From Paraburkholderia sp. SOS3 (GTDB lineage Bacteria; Pseudomonadota; Gammaproteobacteria; Burkholderiales; Burkholderiaceae), in the NCBI RefSeq assembly GCF_001922345.1, contig NZ_CP018811.1:2294001-2358000 (forward strand): 64,000 nt of DNA. The letters run 5' to 3'. Positions 39,805 to 47,935 of the stretch are shown here, piece by piece. Position 1 is the stretch's first letter. Each line of letters starts with the position of its first letter. Position numbers and translations under genes: made by a program. The notes under the pieces were generated by a model that worked only from the letters and a program-made list of their open reading frames with translations, made no database searches and was not told where the DNA came from.

Positions 39805-40311
39805 TCAGGACTTGTCGGTCGACTCGTTCGACGGTGCGGCCTTCTTGCCGCCGTGGTGCGAATGGCGGCGACCTTGCGGCGGCGATTCGCGGAACGTCGT
39901 ATCGGCGAGCTTCTTCTGGTCGGCCGACATGCTGTCGTAAAGCGGCTGGAATGCATCGACAAGCTTCTTCGTGCCGTCCGCATGCGCTTGCGTGATCTCC
40001 GCATACTGCTTCATGTCGTCGAGCGCGGAAATGTTCTTGTCGGCACGGCGCGCTTCAAAGAGCTTCGCCATCGTCTCGCCGTTGTTGCGCATGACGTCGG
40101 CGAACGCGTTCCACTGCGTTTCCTGTTGCGGCGTGATCTTGAGCTGCTGATGCAGATACGCGATACGGTCTTCCACATGCTGCTCGCGGCGTGCGGACTT
40201 GTCCGCATTCGAAGCCGCGGTCATGGCAGGCGCGGCCGACGACGCCGGGGTCTGGGCGAAGGCGCTGCTGATCGAGAGCGCTGACACGAGCAAAACGAGC
40301 GTTTTTTTCAT
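39805..40311 (-). CDS. Spy/CpxP-like periplasmic stress protein
   Basis: A 168-residue precursor of a periplasmic LTXXQ-like (Spy/CpxP) protein. The signal peptide (MKKTLVLLVSALSISSAFAQ) is followed by helical, charged sequence with the repeated element resembling LxxLKxTPQQ (HQQLKITPQQETQWNAFADV and ALDDMKQYAEITQ). The C-terminus is Lys/Ser/His-rich. Such proteins bind misfolded proteins and modulate two-component signalling under envelope stress. Start at 40311 has AGGAG five bases upstream. Monocistronic, with a perfect terminator downstream. Confidence 0.8.
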   Translation of the reverse strand: MKKTLVLLVSALSISSAFAQTPASSAAPAMTAASNADKSARREQHVEDRIAYLHQQLKITPQQETQWNAFADVMRNNGETMAKLFEARRADKNISALDDMKQYAEITQAHADGTKKLVDAFQPLYDSMSADQKKLADTTFRESPPQGRRHSHHGGKKAAPSNESTDKS

Positions 40312-40582
40312 CGAGACTCCTGATGTCTTGGTATCGAGGTACGGGTGCGAACCGGACGCTATTAATACCACGATATCGCCGCAATGCGACGCCAATGCGA
40401 CAACTGCTTACAACCGAAACGATCGGTAAATGCGCGCGTGCCCGAGGCACGAAGCGAGCGGGCACGTTCGAGTCCGCCTGAGGCCCGAAGCTTCTCGTCA
40501 GGCACGCATGAAGGCTGCGAGAAGCAAATTGTCAGCTTGCGGTCATCGGTTCAAGGCAGGCATGCGCGAATCCGCGCACGTC

Positions 40583-41926
40583 TTATTGGCTGACGCGCTG
40601 CACGTCGTGCAGCGCTGCGCTTTCGCCGCGCAGACCGTTGAAAATCAGATTCAGCACGACGGCGGCCACCGCGGCGAGCAGGATACCGCTGTGCAAAAGC
40701 GGCGAAAGCGAAGGCGGCAGTCTGGCGAAGAATTGCGGCGATACCACCGGTACGAGTCCGAGCCCGATGCTGACTGCGACGATAAAGAGGTTGTGATGGT
40801 TCTTCGTAAAGTCGACTTCGGAGAGCACCTTGATGCCGTTCGCCGCCACCATGCCGAACATCACGATGCCGGCGCCGCCGAGCACGAAGGCCGGAATCGA
40901 TGCGACGATCTGCGCGAGTTTCGGCACGAGCCCGAGCACGATCAGAATCGCGCCGCTCGTCGCGCATACGAAGCGGCTTTTGATGCCGGTCACGCCGACG
41001 AGCCCGACGTTCTGCGAGAACGACGTGTATGGAAAGGCGTTGAAGACGCCGCCGATCAGCGTGCCGAGACCATCGACGCGCAGGCCGCGCACGAGCGCTT
41101 TCTGATCGACGGGACGGCCGACCATATCGCCGACCGCGAGGAACATGCCGGTCGATTCGATGAACGTAACGAACATGACGATCGTCATGGTCGCGATCGA
41201 GACGGGATCGAAGTGCGGCACGCCGAAACGGAACGGCACGACCGCGCCGAGCCATGGGGCGGCGGCCACGCCGTCGAGATCGACGCGGCCGAGCAGCGCG
41301 GCGACCGCGAAGCCGGCGACGATGCCAAGCAGCACCGAAATGCTCGCAAGAAAGCCACGGCCAAAGCGGTTGATCAACAGGATCAGCAGCAGCACGGCGA
41401 GCGACAGGCCGAGATACACCGGGTTGCCGTAGTCCGGATTGCCGACGCCGCCCGCGGCCCAGTTGATGCCGACTTCCATCAGCGAAAGTCCGATCACCGC
41501 GATCACGCTGCCGACCACGACCGGCGGAAAGAGCCGTAACAGCTTGCCGATCGCGGGCGCGAGCAGCATGCCGATCACGCCGGACGCGATCGTCGAGCCG
41601 AAAATGTCGAGCAGCCCCAGGCGTGGATCGGAGCCGATCGCGATCATTGGACCCACCGCGGTGAAGGTGCAACCCATGATGATCGGCAGGCGGATGCCGA
41701 ACATGCCGATGCCGAGCGTCTGAATCAGCGTGGCGATGCCGCACGCGAACAGGTCGGCGCTGATGAGGAACGCAACCTGTTCCTTCGGCAGCTTCAGCGC
41801 GCTGCCGACGATCAGCGGCACCGCGACTGCGCCTGCGTACATCACGAGCACGTGCTGGAAACCGAGCGTGAGCAGACGGGCCGCGGGCAGGCGTTCGTCG
41901 CACGGGTGGACCGTGGTCGCGTGCAT
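40583..41926 (-). CDS. NCS2 family nucleobase (purine/xanthine/urate) permease
   Basis: A 447-residue inner-membrane permease of the nucleobase-cation symporter-2 family, about twelve to fourteen hydrophobic segments. Family motifs include IGSDPRLGLLDIFGSTIASG, VSPQFFARLPPSLSPLLH and the signature NAFPYTSFSQNVGLVGVTG and SRFVCATSGAILIVLG. It imports xanthine, uric acid or a related base with a cation. The start at 41926 is set by AAGGAG five bases upstream; the longer frame to 42175 is shadow. It is divergent from nothing close; monocistronic. Substrate uncertain. Confidence 0.9.
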   Translation of the reverse strand: MHATTVHPCDERLPAARLLTLGFQHVLVMYAGAVAVPLIVGSALKLPKEQVAFLISADLFACGIATLIQTLGIGMFGIRLPIIMGCTFTAVGPMIAIGSDPRLGLLDIFGSTIASGVIGMLLAPAIGKLLRLFPPVVVGSVIAVIGLSLMEVGINWAAGGVGNPDYGNPVYLGLSLAVLLLILLINRFGRGFLASISVLLGIVAGFAVAALLGRVDLDGVAAAPWLGAVVPFRFGVPHFDPVSIATMTIVMFVTFIESTGMFLAVGDMVGRPVDQKALVRGLRVDGLGTLIGGVFNAFPYTSFSQNVGLVGVTGIKSRFVCATSGAILIVLGLVPKLAQIVASIPAFVLGGAGIVMFGMVAANGIKVLSEVDFTKNHHNLFIVAVSIGLGLVPVVSPQFFARLPPSLSPLLHSGILLAAVAAVVLNLIFNGLRGESAALHDVQRVSQ

Positions 41927-42411
41927 GTGTTCTCCTTGGTCGTTGAGAGTGGGCCGCGCGCTGCGCCAGATGCGCAACGGATGCGCACCCGATAAGCGGC
42001 GGTGCCGATACAACACCTGCTGCAGCCGGATATTCCGCGCACCGCGCCCGAGCGGGCCGCAGCGATTAAAGCGACCCGATAGAAGATTACGCTCCTCTAT
42101 TTTGCCCGGGTACGCCTTCATGAAGCCATTGTCTATTTGCCTCGTACACCGATCTTTCTTTACTGTGCGGCGCATCTCGATGACTGAGGGCGGCGCAATG
42201 CAGGTTCAACGTGAAAGCGCGCCGGTCGGCGGAACTGGCCGCAGCGCGAAGACGCACCGCGCAACCGCGGAATCGATTGCGCGTGTGACGTGCGGGCCGC
42301 GCGAACGCGGGCATAATCAGCGAACCGCGCGATATCCGGATCGACCGACCGGGCGACGCGGCTACCCGGTCACACGACAACACGACAACGCGACAAGACA
42401 CGCCACCCTCA
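41927..42411. other. Intergenic region between the NCS2 permease and Lrp genes
   Basis: About 485 bp with no convincing gene. Both flanking genes point outward, so two promoters are expected here. A short AC-rich stretch with copies of ACGACAAC lies just before the Lrp start (42370-42395). No recognised motif. Confidence 0.45.
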
Positions 42412-42885
42412 ATGAGACCACCGCGCCTCGATCAACTCGACGAACTCGACCGCAACCTCGTTGCGTTGCTGCAGAACAACGCGCGCGAAAGCGTCGCGAA
42501 TCTCGCGCGCCAATTGGGTGTCGCGCGCACGACGGTGATCGCGCGCATTGCCCGCCTCGAAAAGACGAACGTGATTGCGGGATACGGCGTGCGCCTCGGC
42601 CAGGACGTGCTGGACGCCAGTATTTACGCCTATGTGGGCATCATCATCGCGCCGAAGTATGGGCCCGATGTACAGAAGCGCCTGTCGAAAATGCCCGAGG
42701 TGCAACTGCTGTGCGCGGTGAGCGGCGAGTTCGACTACGTCGCGTGGCTGCGCGCCGATTCGCCGGACCGGCTCAACGAACTGCTCGATCAGATCGGCGC
42801 TCTCGCGGGCGTGGAACGGACCACCACGTCGATCATTCTTGCGCGCAAGATCGACCGCGGGATGATCGGCGGCGAACGCGGCTAG
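42412..42885 (+). CDS. Lrp/AsnC family transcriptional regulator
   Basis: A 157-residue Lrp-type regulator. Winged helix-turn-helix: LDELDRNLVALLQNNARESV, NLARQLGVARTTVIARIARL. The RAM (amino-acid binding) domain follows (VGIIIAPKYGPDVQKRLSKM, CAVSGEFDYVAWLRADS). Lrp proteins of this type often respond to an amino acid and control its catabolic genes. The lysine-type dehydrogenase gene downstream (43181) with an inverted-repeat site in between is its likely target. Confidence 0.9.
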   Translation: MRPPRLDQLDELDRNLVALLQNNARESVANLARQLGVARTTVIARIARLEKTNVIAGYGVRLGQDVLDASIYAYVGIIIAPKYGPDVQKRLSKMPEVQLLCAVSGEFDYVAWLRADSPDRLNELLDQIGALAGVERTTTSIILARKIDRGMIGGERG

Positions 42886-42988
42886 CGGGCGGGGCGGCCA
42901 GGCGCTTTTCGGGCGCGCACCGGGCAACTGCATCATGAGCCGCTCGCGCTTGCGTACATATCGCCATTTACATCGCTTTTACGCGTTT

Positions 42989-43024
42989 TCGTCATAACGA
43001 CGAGATTCGTTGTCGAAATGACGA
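42989..43024. promoter_or_regulatory. Candidate Lrp-binding inverted repeat upstream of the lysine dehydrogenase gene
   Basis: TCGTCAT-aa-CGAC / GTCG-aa-ATGACGA: two halves of an imperfect palindrome (11 of 13 positions symmetric) separated by 10 bp, 157 bp before the next start. Position and symmetry fit an Lrp-type operator; binding is inferred. Confidence 0.55.
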
Positions 43025-43180
43025 ACACGGTAGTCATTGCGCAGCATTCTGTGCGTAGGAACCGACTGTCCTTCTCCTTAAACTTTTCGTAGGGTTTGCC
43101 CGCCGGGCGCCGCGTGAAAAGCTGCAAGCCGCGTGGCGTGCGAATCCCGCTCACGACACCTCACAAAAAAGGAGAAGCGC

Positions 43181-44278
43181 ATGGAAGTTGCCATCGTTGG
43201 TGCAGGTTTGATCGGCCATACGATCGCCCACATGCTGCGCGAGACCGGCGACTACGAAGTGGTCACGCTCGACCGCGACCAGCACGCCCTCGACAAGCTC
43301 GCCGCGCAAGGTATTCCGACGCGCCGCGTCGATTGCGCCGATGCCGCCGCGTTGCGCGCGGCCGTGCAGGGCTTCGACGTGCTCATCAATGCGTTGCCGT
43401 ATTACCTCGCCGTCAATGTCGCGTCGGCAGCGAAGGGCGCGGGCGTTCACTACTTCGATCTGACCGAAGACGTGCGCGCGACGCACGCGATCCGCGCGAT
43501 CGCCGACGAAGCCGAGCACGCGTTCATGCCGCAATGCGGGCTTGCGCCGGGCTTTATCGGCATTGCCGCTCACGAACTCGCCAACCGCTTCAACGAGATC
43601 CGCGATGTCAAAATGCGCGTCGGCGCGCTGCCGGAGTTTCCGACCAACGCGTTGAAGTACAACCTCACGTGGAGCGTCGATGGGCTGATCAACGAATATT
43701 GTCAGCCATGCGAAGCGATTCGGGACAGCCGCACGCAATGGGTTCAGCCGCTCGAAGGGCTCGAGCATTTTTCGCTCGACGGTATCGAATACGAGGCGTT
43801 CAACACCTCGGGCGGCCTCGGGACGCTATGCGAAACGCTGTCCGGCCGCGTCGAATCGCTCGACTACAAGTCGGTGCGATACCCGGGCCACCGCGACCTG
43901 ATGCAATTCCTGCTCGAAGATCTGCGCCTGTCGACCGATCGCGACACACTGAAGTCGATCATGCGCCGCGCCGTGCCGTCGACCGCGCAGGACGTGGTGC
44001 TCGTATTCATCACGGTGACGGGGATGCGCGACGGTCAGCTCGTGCAGGAAGTTTTCACGCGCAAGATCTTCGCGAAGACCGTCTGCGGCATGCCGATGAG
44101 TGCGATCCAGATCACCACGGCAGGCGCGATGTGCGCGGTGCTCGATCTGTTCCGCGAACAACGCCTGCCGCAAAGCGGGTTCGTTCGGCAGGAGCAGGTG
44201 CTGCTGCGCGACTTTCTCGGCAACCGGTTCGGCCAGTTGTATGAAGGCCAGCCGCTCGATGCGATGGCGACGGTTTGA
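43181..44278 (+). CDS. Saccharopine-dehydrogenase-family oxidoreductase, probable L-lysine 6-dehydrogenase
   Basis: A 365-residue oxidoreductase of the saccharopine dehydrogenase family. NAD-binding motif EVAIVGAGLIGHTIAHML; DCADAAALRAAVQGFDVLIN binds the cofactor; the active-site region includes LTEDVRATHAIRAIADEAEH and GLAPGFIGIAAHELANRF. Size and pairing with an Lrp-type regulator fit L-lysine 6-dehydrogenase, which oxidises lysine toward 2-aminoadipate semialdehyde. Start at 43181 has AAAGGAG six bases upstream. The exact substrate is inferred from context and could also be another amino acid. Confidence 0.82.
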   Translation: MEVAIVGAGLIGHTIAHMLRETGDYEVVTLDRDQHALDKLAAQGIPTRRVDCADAAALRAAVQGFDVLINALPYYLAVNVASAAKGAGVHYFDLTEDVRATHAIRAIADEAEHAFMPQCGLAPGFIGIAAHELANRFNEIRDVKMRVGALPEFPTNALKYNLTWSVDGLINEYCQPCEAIRDSRTQWVQPLEGLEHFSLDGIEYEAFNTSGGLGTLCETLSGRVESLDYKSVRYPGHRDLMQFLLEDLRLSTDRDTLKSIMRRAVPSTAQDVVLVFITVTGMRDGQLVQEVFTRKIFAKTVCGMPMSAIQITTAGAMCAVLDLFREQRLPQSGFVRQEQVLLRDFLGNRFGQLYEGQPLDAMATV

Positions 44279-44336
44279 GCACGGCGACCTACCGCGGCGC
44301 GGGAGCGCGGCGCGGCGTGCGGTGCCTGCCACGTCG

Positions 44337-44924
44337 CTATGCGGCGATTTGCCGAAGCAACGCTTCGTCATCCGCGGCGCCGGCCGTGCTGTTGTCGAAC
44401 AGCAGCACGCCATCGCGCTGCGCCTGCGTCAGATCGGCCCAGTCGAAACGGCGCTGCCGGTATTGCTGCCAGTGCGCGAGCTTGTACGCATCGGCGGGGT
44501 CGCCGCGTGCCGCGATCCGCTCGCGCGCAACGTCGTCGTTTGCCGTCACCCAGACGACGCGAATCGTGACGTCGAGTCCCACACCAAGCCACTGACGATC
44601 GAAAAGCCGCCGCTCGCGCACTTCGCGCGACAGCGGTGCGACCGCGAGCACGCTCACGCCGAGCGCGAGATTGTCGCGCGCGGCATCGACGAGGCCGCGG
44701 TATTCGGGGTCGCGCAGATGCTGCAGGTAGAGCGGGCTGTCGCGATCGTTCGGGTCGCCCGTCAGCGCCAGCATCGTCGCGGCGCCGGTGCGGCCGTACA
44801 GTGTGTCCTTGTCGAGCAGGCAGAAGGGCGTGCCGCACGCCTCGATCAAAGGGCGGAGCAGCCGTCGCGCGACCGTGGTTTTGCCGGTGCCCGCGTGGCC
44901 GCAGATGAACACGAGATAGGGCAC
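44337..44924 (-). CDS. P-loop ATPase/kinase of AAA type, small
   Basis: A 195-residue P-loop protein when started at GTG 44924. Walker A is GHAGTGKTTVARRLL near the N-terminus; LFDNSTAG and RERRLFDRQWLG follow, typical of small kinase-like AAA proteins of the YjjK or aminoglycoside-phosphotransferase style. It is the second gene of a minus-strand pair after the cydX-like gene. Start is uncertain: no good ribosome binding site was found, and an ATG at 45038 would extend it through the cydX-like gene. Substrate unknown. Confidence 0.75.
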   Translation of the reverse strand: MPYLVFICGHAGTGKTTVARRLLRPLIEACGTPFCLLDKDTLYGRTGAATMLALTGDPNDRDSPLYLQHLRDPEYRGLVDAARDNLALGVSVLAVAPLSREVRERRLFDRQWLGVGLDVTIRVVWVTANDDVARERIAARGDPADAYKLAHWQQYRQRRFDWADLTQAQRDGVLLFDNSTAGAADDEALLRQIAA

Positions 44925-44964
44925 GGCGGGCGTCAGTCGAAAAATGCGCGTGGCGACACGCGAG

Positions 44965-45159
44965 TCATAACGGCTTGTGCGCGGCAGGCGCCGGCTCCCG
45001 CTCCTGCTCCTGCTTCTGCTTCTGCTCCGGCGCGCCATCGGCCGCCGTGGAGGCCGTGGCGTCGCGCGTGAACTTGCCGTTCGCTTCCAGCCACATCACG
45101 TTGATGATGCCGAAACCCAACGCGACGCCGATGCCGAGAATCCAGCTGAAGTACCACAT
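44965..45159 (-). CDS. cydX: CydX-like small membrane protein (orphan)
   Basis: A 64-residue protein starting MWYFSWILGIGVALGFGIIN, which matches the N-terminus of CydX/YbgT, the small subunit that stabilises cytochrome bd oxidase (E. coli begins MWYFAWILG). The C-terminal half is polar (Lys, Gln, Glu, Pro), longer than the E. coli protein. The start at 45159 has AAAGGGAGG seven bases upstream. cydAB is not adjacent on either side. The gene upstream is a divergent toxin-antitoxin locus, downstream is a P-loop kinase. Confidence 0.8.
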   Translation of the reverse strand: MWYFSWILGIGVALGFGIINVMWLEANGKFTRDATASTAADGAPEQKQKQEQEREPAPAAHKPL

Positions 45160-45459
45160 GGACGCCTCCCTTTTCTCCTGATTTTCGTTTGAGCGCCTGG
45201 CCGTTACACCGAACCGGGCGGCTTATCCCTATGCCATCTGGACGATCTTCTCGCCCCGCTTCGGCCATGGCTTACTGATGCCTGCGGACAACACGGACGG
45301 CTTGCCGTGAGGGCGGGGTGCGGGCTGGCTGGCCGCCCGATCGATCTTCACCCGGAAGGCTGCGCGGCGCAAGCGTCGCGCCGTCGCCGGCCACTCGTTA
45401 CTTTCAGTTTTCATAAGGAGGTGCTAGCATTGATAGCATGTCAAAGCCTGGAGATGTTC
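45160..45459. other. Divergent region between cydX and fitAB
   Basis: 300 bp holding the cydX promoter side and the fitAB operator (45422-45438) with an SD-like AAGGAGG at 45414-45420. A minus-strand frame at 45229-45414 is not supported. No other gene seen. Confidence 0.5.
45422..45438. promoter_or_regulatory. Inverted-repeat operator of fitAB
   Basis: TGCTA-N7-TAGCA, 21 bp before the antitoxin start. FitA-type antitoxins bind inverted repeats at their own promoter and repress with FitB. Identity is inferred from position. Confidence 0.5.
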
Positions 45460-45702
45460 ATGGCCACTCTGCTGGTTCGAGGTCTGGAGGAAGCGCTCGT
45501 AGAGCGCCTGCGCATACGCGCCGCGGCGCATAACCGCAGCGTCGAAGCGGAGCATCGGGAAATCCTGGCGGAAGCGCTTCGCCACCCGAAAAAGCTCAGC
45601 TTTGCCGAGGTACTCATGAGCATGCCCGATGTCGGTCACGACGCCGATTTCGAGCGCGCCAATAACGATGAAGAAGGTGAGGGAAACCGTGTATTTGATT
45701 GA
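45460..45702 (+). CDS. fitA: FitA-type antitoxin (ribbon-helix-helix)
   Basis: An 80-residue antitoxin of the FitA family. The ribbon-helix-helix domain is MATLLVRGLEEALVERLRIR followed by AAAHNRSVEAEHREIL. The C-terminal tail (residues about 48-80) is acidic and binds the toxin. The start at 45460 has GGAG six bases upstream; an ATG two codons earlier is less well placed. Its 3' end overlaps the fitB start. Together they form a type II toxin-antitoxin pair controlling growth under stress. Confidence 0.85.
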   Translation: MATLLVRGLEEALVERLRIRAAAHNRSVEAEHREILAEALRHPKKLSFAEVLMSMPDVGHDADFERANNDEEGEGNRVFD

Positions 45703-46108
45703 CACCAACGTAATCAGCGAAATCCGCAAGCAGCACGGCGCCGACGCAGGCGTGCGCGAATTCTTTAGCCATGCACAAGAGGAGCAACTGGGGCTGTACC
45801 TGTCGGTCATCACGATCGGCGAACTGCGGCGCGGCGTCGACCTGATGCGCCATCGCGGCGACATCGAGCAGGCGGCCAGGCTGGAAGAATGGTTGAACTC
45901 GCTGCTTGAGTCGTTCGCCAATCACATCCTGACAGTCGGGGACGACGTTGCGCAAACATGGGGCCGTTTGCGGGTGCCGCATGCCGAGCATTCGCTCGAC
46001 AAGCTGATCGCCGCAACTGCGCTGATCTACAACCTGACGGTTGTCACGCGCAATACGGGCGATTTTGCGGGCACTGGCGCGCGCGTGATGAACCCGTTTG
46101 GCGCATAG
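45689..46108 (+). CDS. fitB: FitB-type toxin, PIN-domain ribonuclease
   Basis: A 139-residue PIN-domain toxin, the same length as Neisseria FitB. Acidic active-site residues are Asp5 (LIDTN), Glu45 (GELRRG), Asp104 (SLDKLIAATA) and Asp125 (NTGDFAG), the family quartet. The toxin cleaves RNA and is neutralised by FitA. GTG at 45689 is preferred: it makes MYLIDTNVISEIR, the classic FitB start, and has GAGGG upstream; ATG at 45668 is an alternative. It overlaps fitA by 14 bp. Confidence 0.88.
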   Translation: MYLIDTNVISEIRKQHGADAGVREFFSHAQEEQLGLYLSVITIGELRRGVDLMRHRGDIEQAARLEEWLNSLLESFANHILTVGDDVAQTWGRLRVPHAEHSLDKLIAATALIYNLTVVTRNTGDFAGTGARVMNPFGA

Positions 46109-46223
46109 TGCCGACGCCGAGGCGAGTGCTGGGCACAATGCGGTTGAATGCCGACGCAGCAAACGAACAATGAAAAGACAACCAGCGAGAAAGCGAGCGG
46201 AAATCAGCCAACGGAGACGACTG

Positions 46224-46670
46224 ATGCAGCTACCGGTGCCCTCGATTCGTCAACGCGGCACAATTGCGCTCGCAGCGGCCACGGTTTGCGTGGCCGCGTG
46301 CGCGGCGACACCCGCCGAGCCCGTGCCGTTCAAGGCCGTGTCCGCCGATCGAATCGTCAAGCCTGGTTATACGGAGCCTGCCAGTGGCAAGGTCGCGGTC
46401 GACATCCGTCGCGAGCGAACCGACGACGTCATCGTGCGGTTTCGCGATGCACTCGTCTATGTCGACGGCGAGCGTGTCACCGATCTGATGAATGGCGAAC
46501 GCATCGTGTTCTACCTGACGCCGGGCATACACCGGCTTGCGGTTTCAACACAGTTCGATCCAGTGCGCGAGCTGCAATTCATCGTGACTGCCGACCCGCG
46601 TTACACGAATCGCGCGAGCGTCAGGTTCGACGCCGATCATCGCATCGTACTTACGCGCGTTGCGCAGTAG
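46224..46670 (+). CDS. Small lipoprotein, hypothetical
   Basis: A 148-residue precursor lipoprotein. The N-terminus has a basic start, hydrophobic stretch and lipobox VAAC (residues about 23-26: TVCVAACAATP). The mature part contains repeated beta-strand-like sequence (KVAVDIRRERTDDVIVRF, then RFDADHRIVLTRV). No family recognised. Start ATG at 46224 has GGAG upstream. It lies between fitAB and corA; function unknown, likely membrane-anchored in the periplasm. Confidence 0.65.
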   Translation: MQLPVPSIRQRGTIALAAATVCVAACAATPAEPVPFKAVSADRIVKPGYTEPASGKVAVDIRRERTDDVIVRFRDALVYVDGERVTDLMNGERIVFYLTPGIHRLAVSTQFDPVRELQFIVTADPRYTNRASVRFDADHRIVLTRVAQ

Positions 46671-46731
46671 CGGCTACCGGTCCGACAATTCCACATCTCC
46701 TTTCGCATATTCGTTTTCAAGGTATCCGACC

Positions 46732-47709
46732 ATGCTGATCAACTGCGCCGCTTACCAGGACGGCCGAAAACTCGCCGACATCGAGATCGACGATATCAGC
46801 GTCTATGTGGCGAAGCCCGAGTGCTTCGTCTGGGTTGCACTGAAAGATCCGGCGCCTGGCGAACTGGACGTCATGAAGCATGAGTTCGGGCTCCACGAAC
46901 TCGCGGTCGAAGACGTGCGCCACGGCCATCAGCGGCCGAAAATCGAGGAGTACGGCGAGTCGCTGTTCGCGGTCATGCACACACTCGAACTCGACGACGA
47001 TGGCGAGATCCTGATCGGCGAAGTCGACGTGTTCGTCGGCAGCAATTATGTGCTCACGGTACGCAATCGCACGCGACATGGCTTTCAGGAGGTCCGCGCA
47101 CGGTGCGAGCGCGAACCGCAGTTGCTCAGGCAGGGCGCTGCCTTCGTGCTGTACGCGCTGGCCGATGCCGTCGTCGATCGCTATTTCCCGATTCTCGAGG
47201 CGCTCGGTACCGAGATCGAACAGCTCGAAGACCGCATCTTCGACAGGCACACCCTCGCCGCATCGCGCGCAATCATTCAGGACCTTTACTCGTTAAAGCG
47301 CCGGCTCGTCACGCTCGAGCATCACATCGCACCGCTGCTCGAGGCGCTCGGCAAGTTTACGGGCGGGCGCATCCCGGTCATCTGTGCGGGCATGCAGGCA
47401 TACTTTCGCGACGTCTACGACCATCTCGACCGCATTGTGCGCACGATTGAAGGGCGCCGCGAAATGATCGTCACGGCGGTTCAGGTCAACCTCGGCATGA
47501 TCTCGCTCGCGGAAAACGAGGTGACCAAGCGCCTCGGCTCGTTCGCCGCGCTGTTCGCGGTACCGACGATGATCGCCGGCATCTATGGGATGAACTTCGA
47601 GAAGATTCCCGAGTTGCATTACAAGTTCGGTTATCCGATCTGTATCGGCGTCATGCTGGCGATCGACGTGTTCCTGTGGTGGCGTTTCAAGAAGGCCAAC
47701 TGGCTATAG
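46732..47709 (+). CDS. corA: CorA-family magnesium/cobalt transporter
   Basis: A 325-residue CorA-type transporter. A long cytosolic domain (residues 1-255) is followed by two membrane helices at the C-terminus: the first includes LFAVPTMIAGIYGMNFEKI with the selectivity motif GMN (in YGMN), the second IGVMLAIDVFLWWRF. It forms a pentameric Mg2+ channel in the inner membrane. Start ATG at 46732 begins the conserved MLINCAAYQDG; upstream frame is shadow. Monocistronic. Confidence 0.93.
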   Translation: MLINCAAYQDGRKLADIEIDDISVYVAKPECFVWVALKDPAPGELDVMKHEFGLHELAVEDVRHGHQRPKIEEYGESLFAVMHTLELDDDGEILIGEVDVFVGSNYVLTVRNRTRHGFQEVRARCEREPQLLRQGAAFVLYALADAVVDRYFPILEALGTEIEQLEDRIFDRHTLAASRAIIQDLYSLKRRLVTLEHHIAPLLEALGKFTGGRIPVICAGMQAYFRDVYDHLDRIVRTIEGRREMIVTAVQVNLGMISLAENEVTKRLGSFAALFAVPTMIAGIYGMNFEKIPELHYKFGYPICIGVMLAIDVFLWWRFKKANWL

Positions 47710-47757
47710 TCCAGGCAGGTCAACCAGCGGGTCGGGCGACACGTCGACCCGACACGG

Positions 47758-47795
47758 CCGAATTGACGTCCCGAATTGACGTCCCGAATCGACGT
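47758..47795. repeat. Three tandem 13-bp repeats upstream of rbsB
   Basis: CCGAATTGACGTC occurs twice exactly and a third time with one change (CCGAATCGACGT), in a row. It lies 140-180 bp before rbsB, upstream of the promoter. It may be slippage or a binding array. Confidence 0.85.
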
Positions 47796-47831
47796 TTATT
47801 TGCACTCTGTGCGGCGCAACACCCGCAGCCG

Positions 47832-47861
47832 TTGACACGGACAAGTGCATGCATCGAGAAT
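47832..47861 (+). promoter_or_regulatory. rbs operon promoter
   Basis: TTGACA (47832-47837), 18-bp spacer, GAGAAT (47856-47861). The operator palindrome begins 3 bp downstream, so repressor bound there would overlap the start of transcription. Confidence 0.65.
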
Positions 47862-47863
47862 AG

Positions 47864-47885
47864 GTTCCGCAAACGTTTGCGGAAC
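47864..47885. promoter_or_regulatory. 22-bp perfect palindrome, LacI-family (RbsR) operator
   Basis: GTTCCGCAAAC followed immediately by its exact reverse complement. The core CAAACGTTTG is a typical LacI/PurR-type operator. The LacI-type regulator RbsR is encoded in the same locus, 4.3 kb downstream. Binding by RbsR is inferred. Confidence 0.8.
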
Positions 47886-47935
47886 TTAATAAAGAAGGCT
47901 TTTTGCTCAAGCCTGCCAACAACCGGAGATAACGC

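Noticed and set aside
41988-42175. Longer N-terminus of the NCS2 permease
   Set aside because: The ATG at 41926 has a near-perfect ribosome binding site and matches the family start; the upstream part is Arg-rich and unlike the family.
44937-45038. Upstream ATG extension of the P-loop kinase through cydX
   Set aside because: It would translate an Arg/Ser repeat that overlaps the better supported cydX gene in another frame.
45229-45414. Small minus-strand frame between cydX and fitAB
   Set aside because: It overlaps the presumed fitAB promoter, has no ribosome binding site and no recognisable family.
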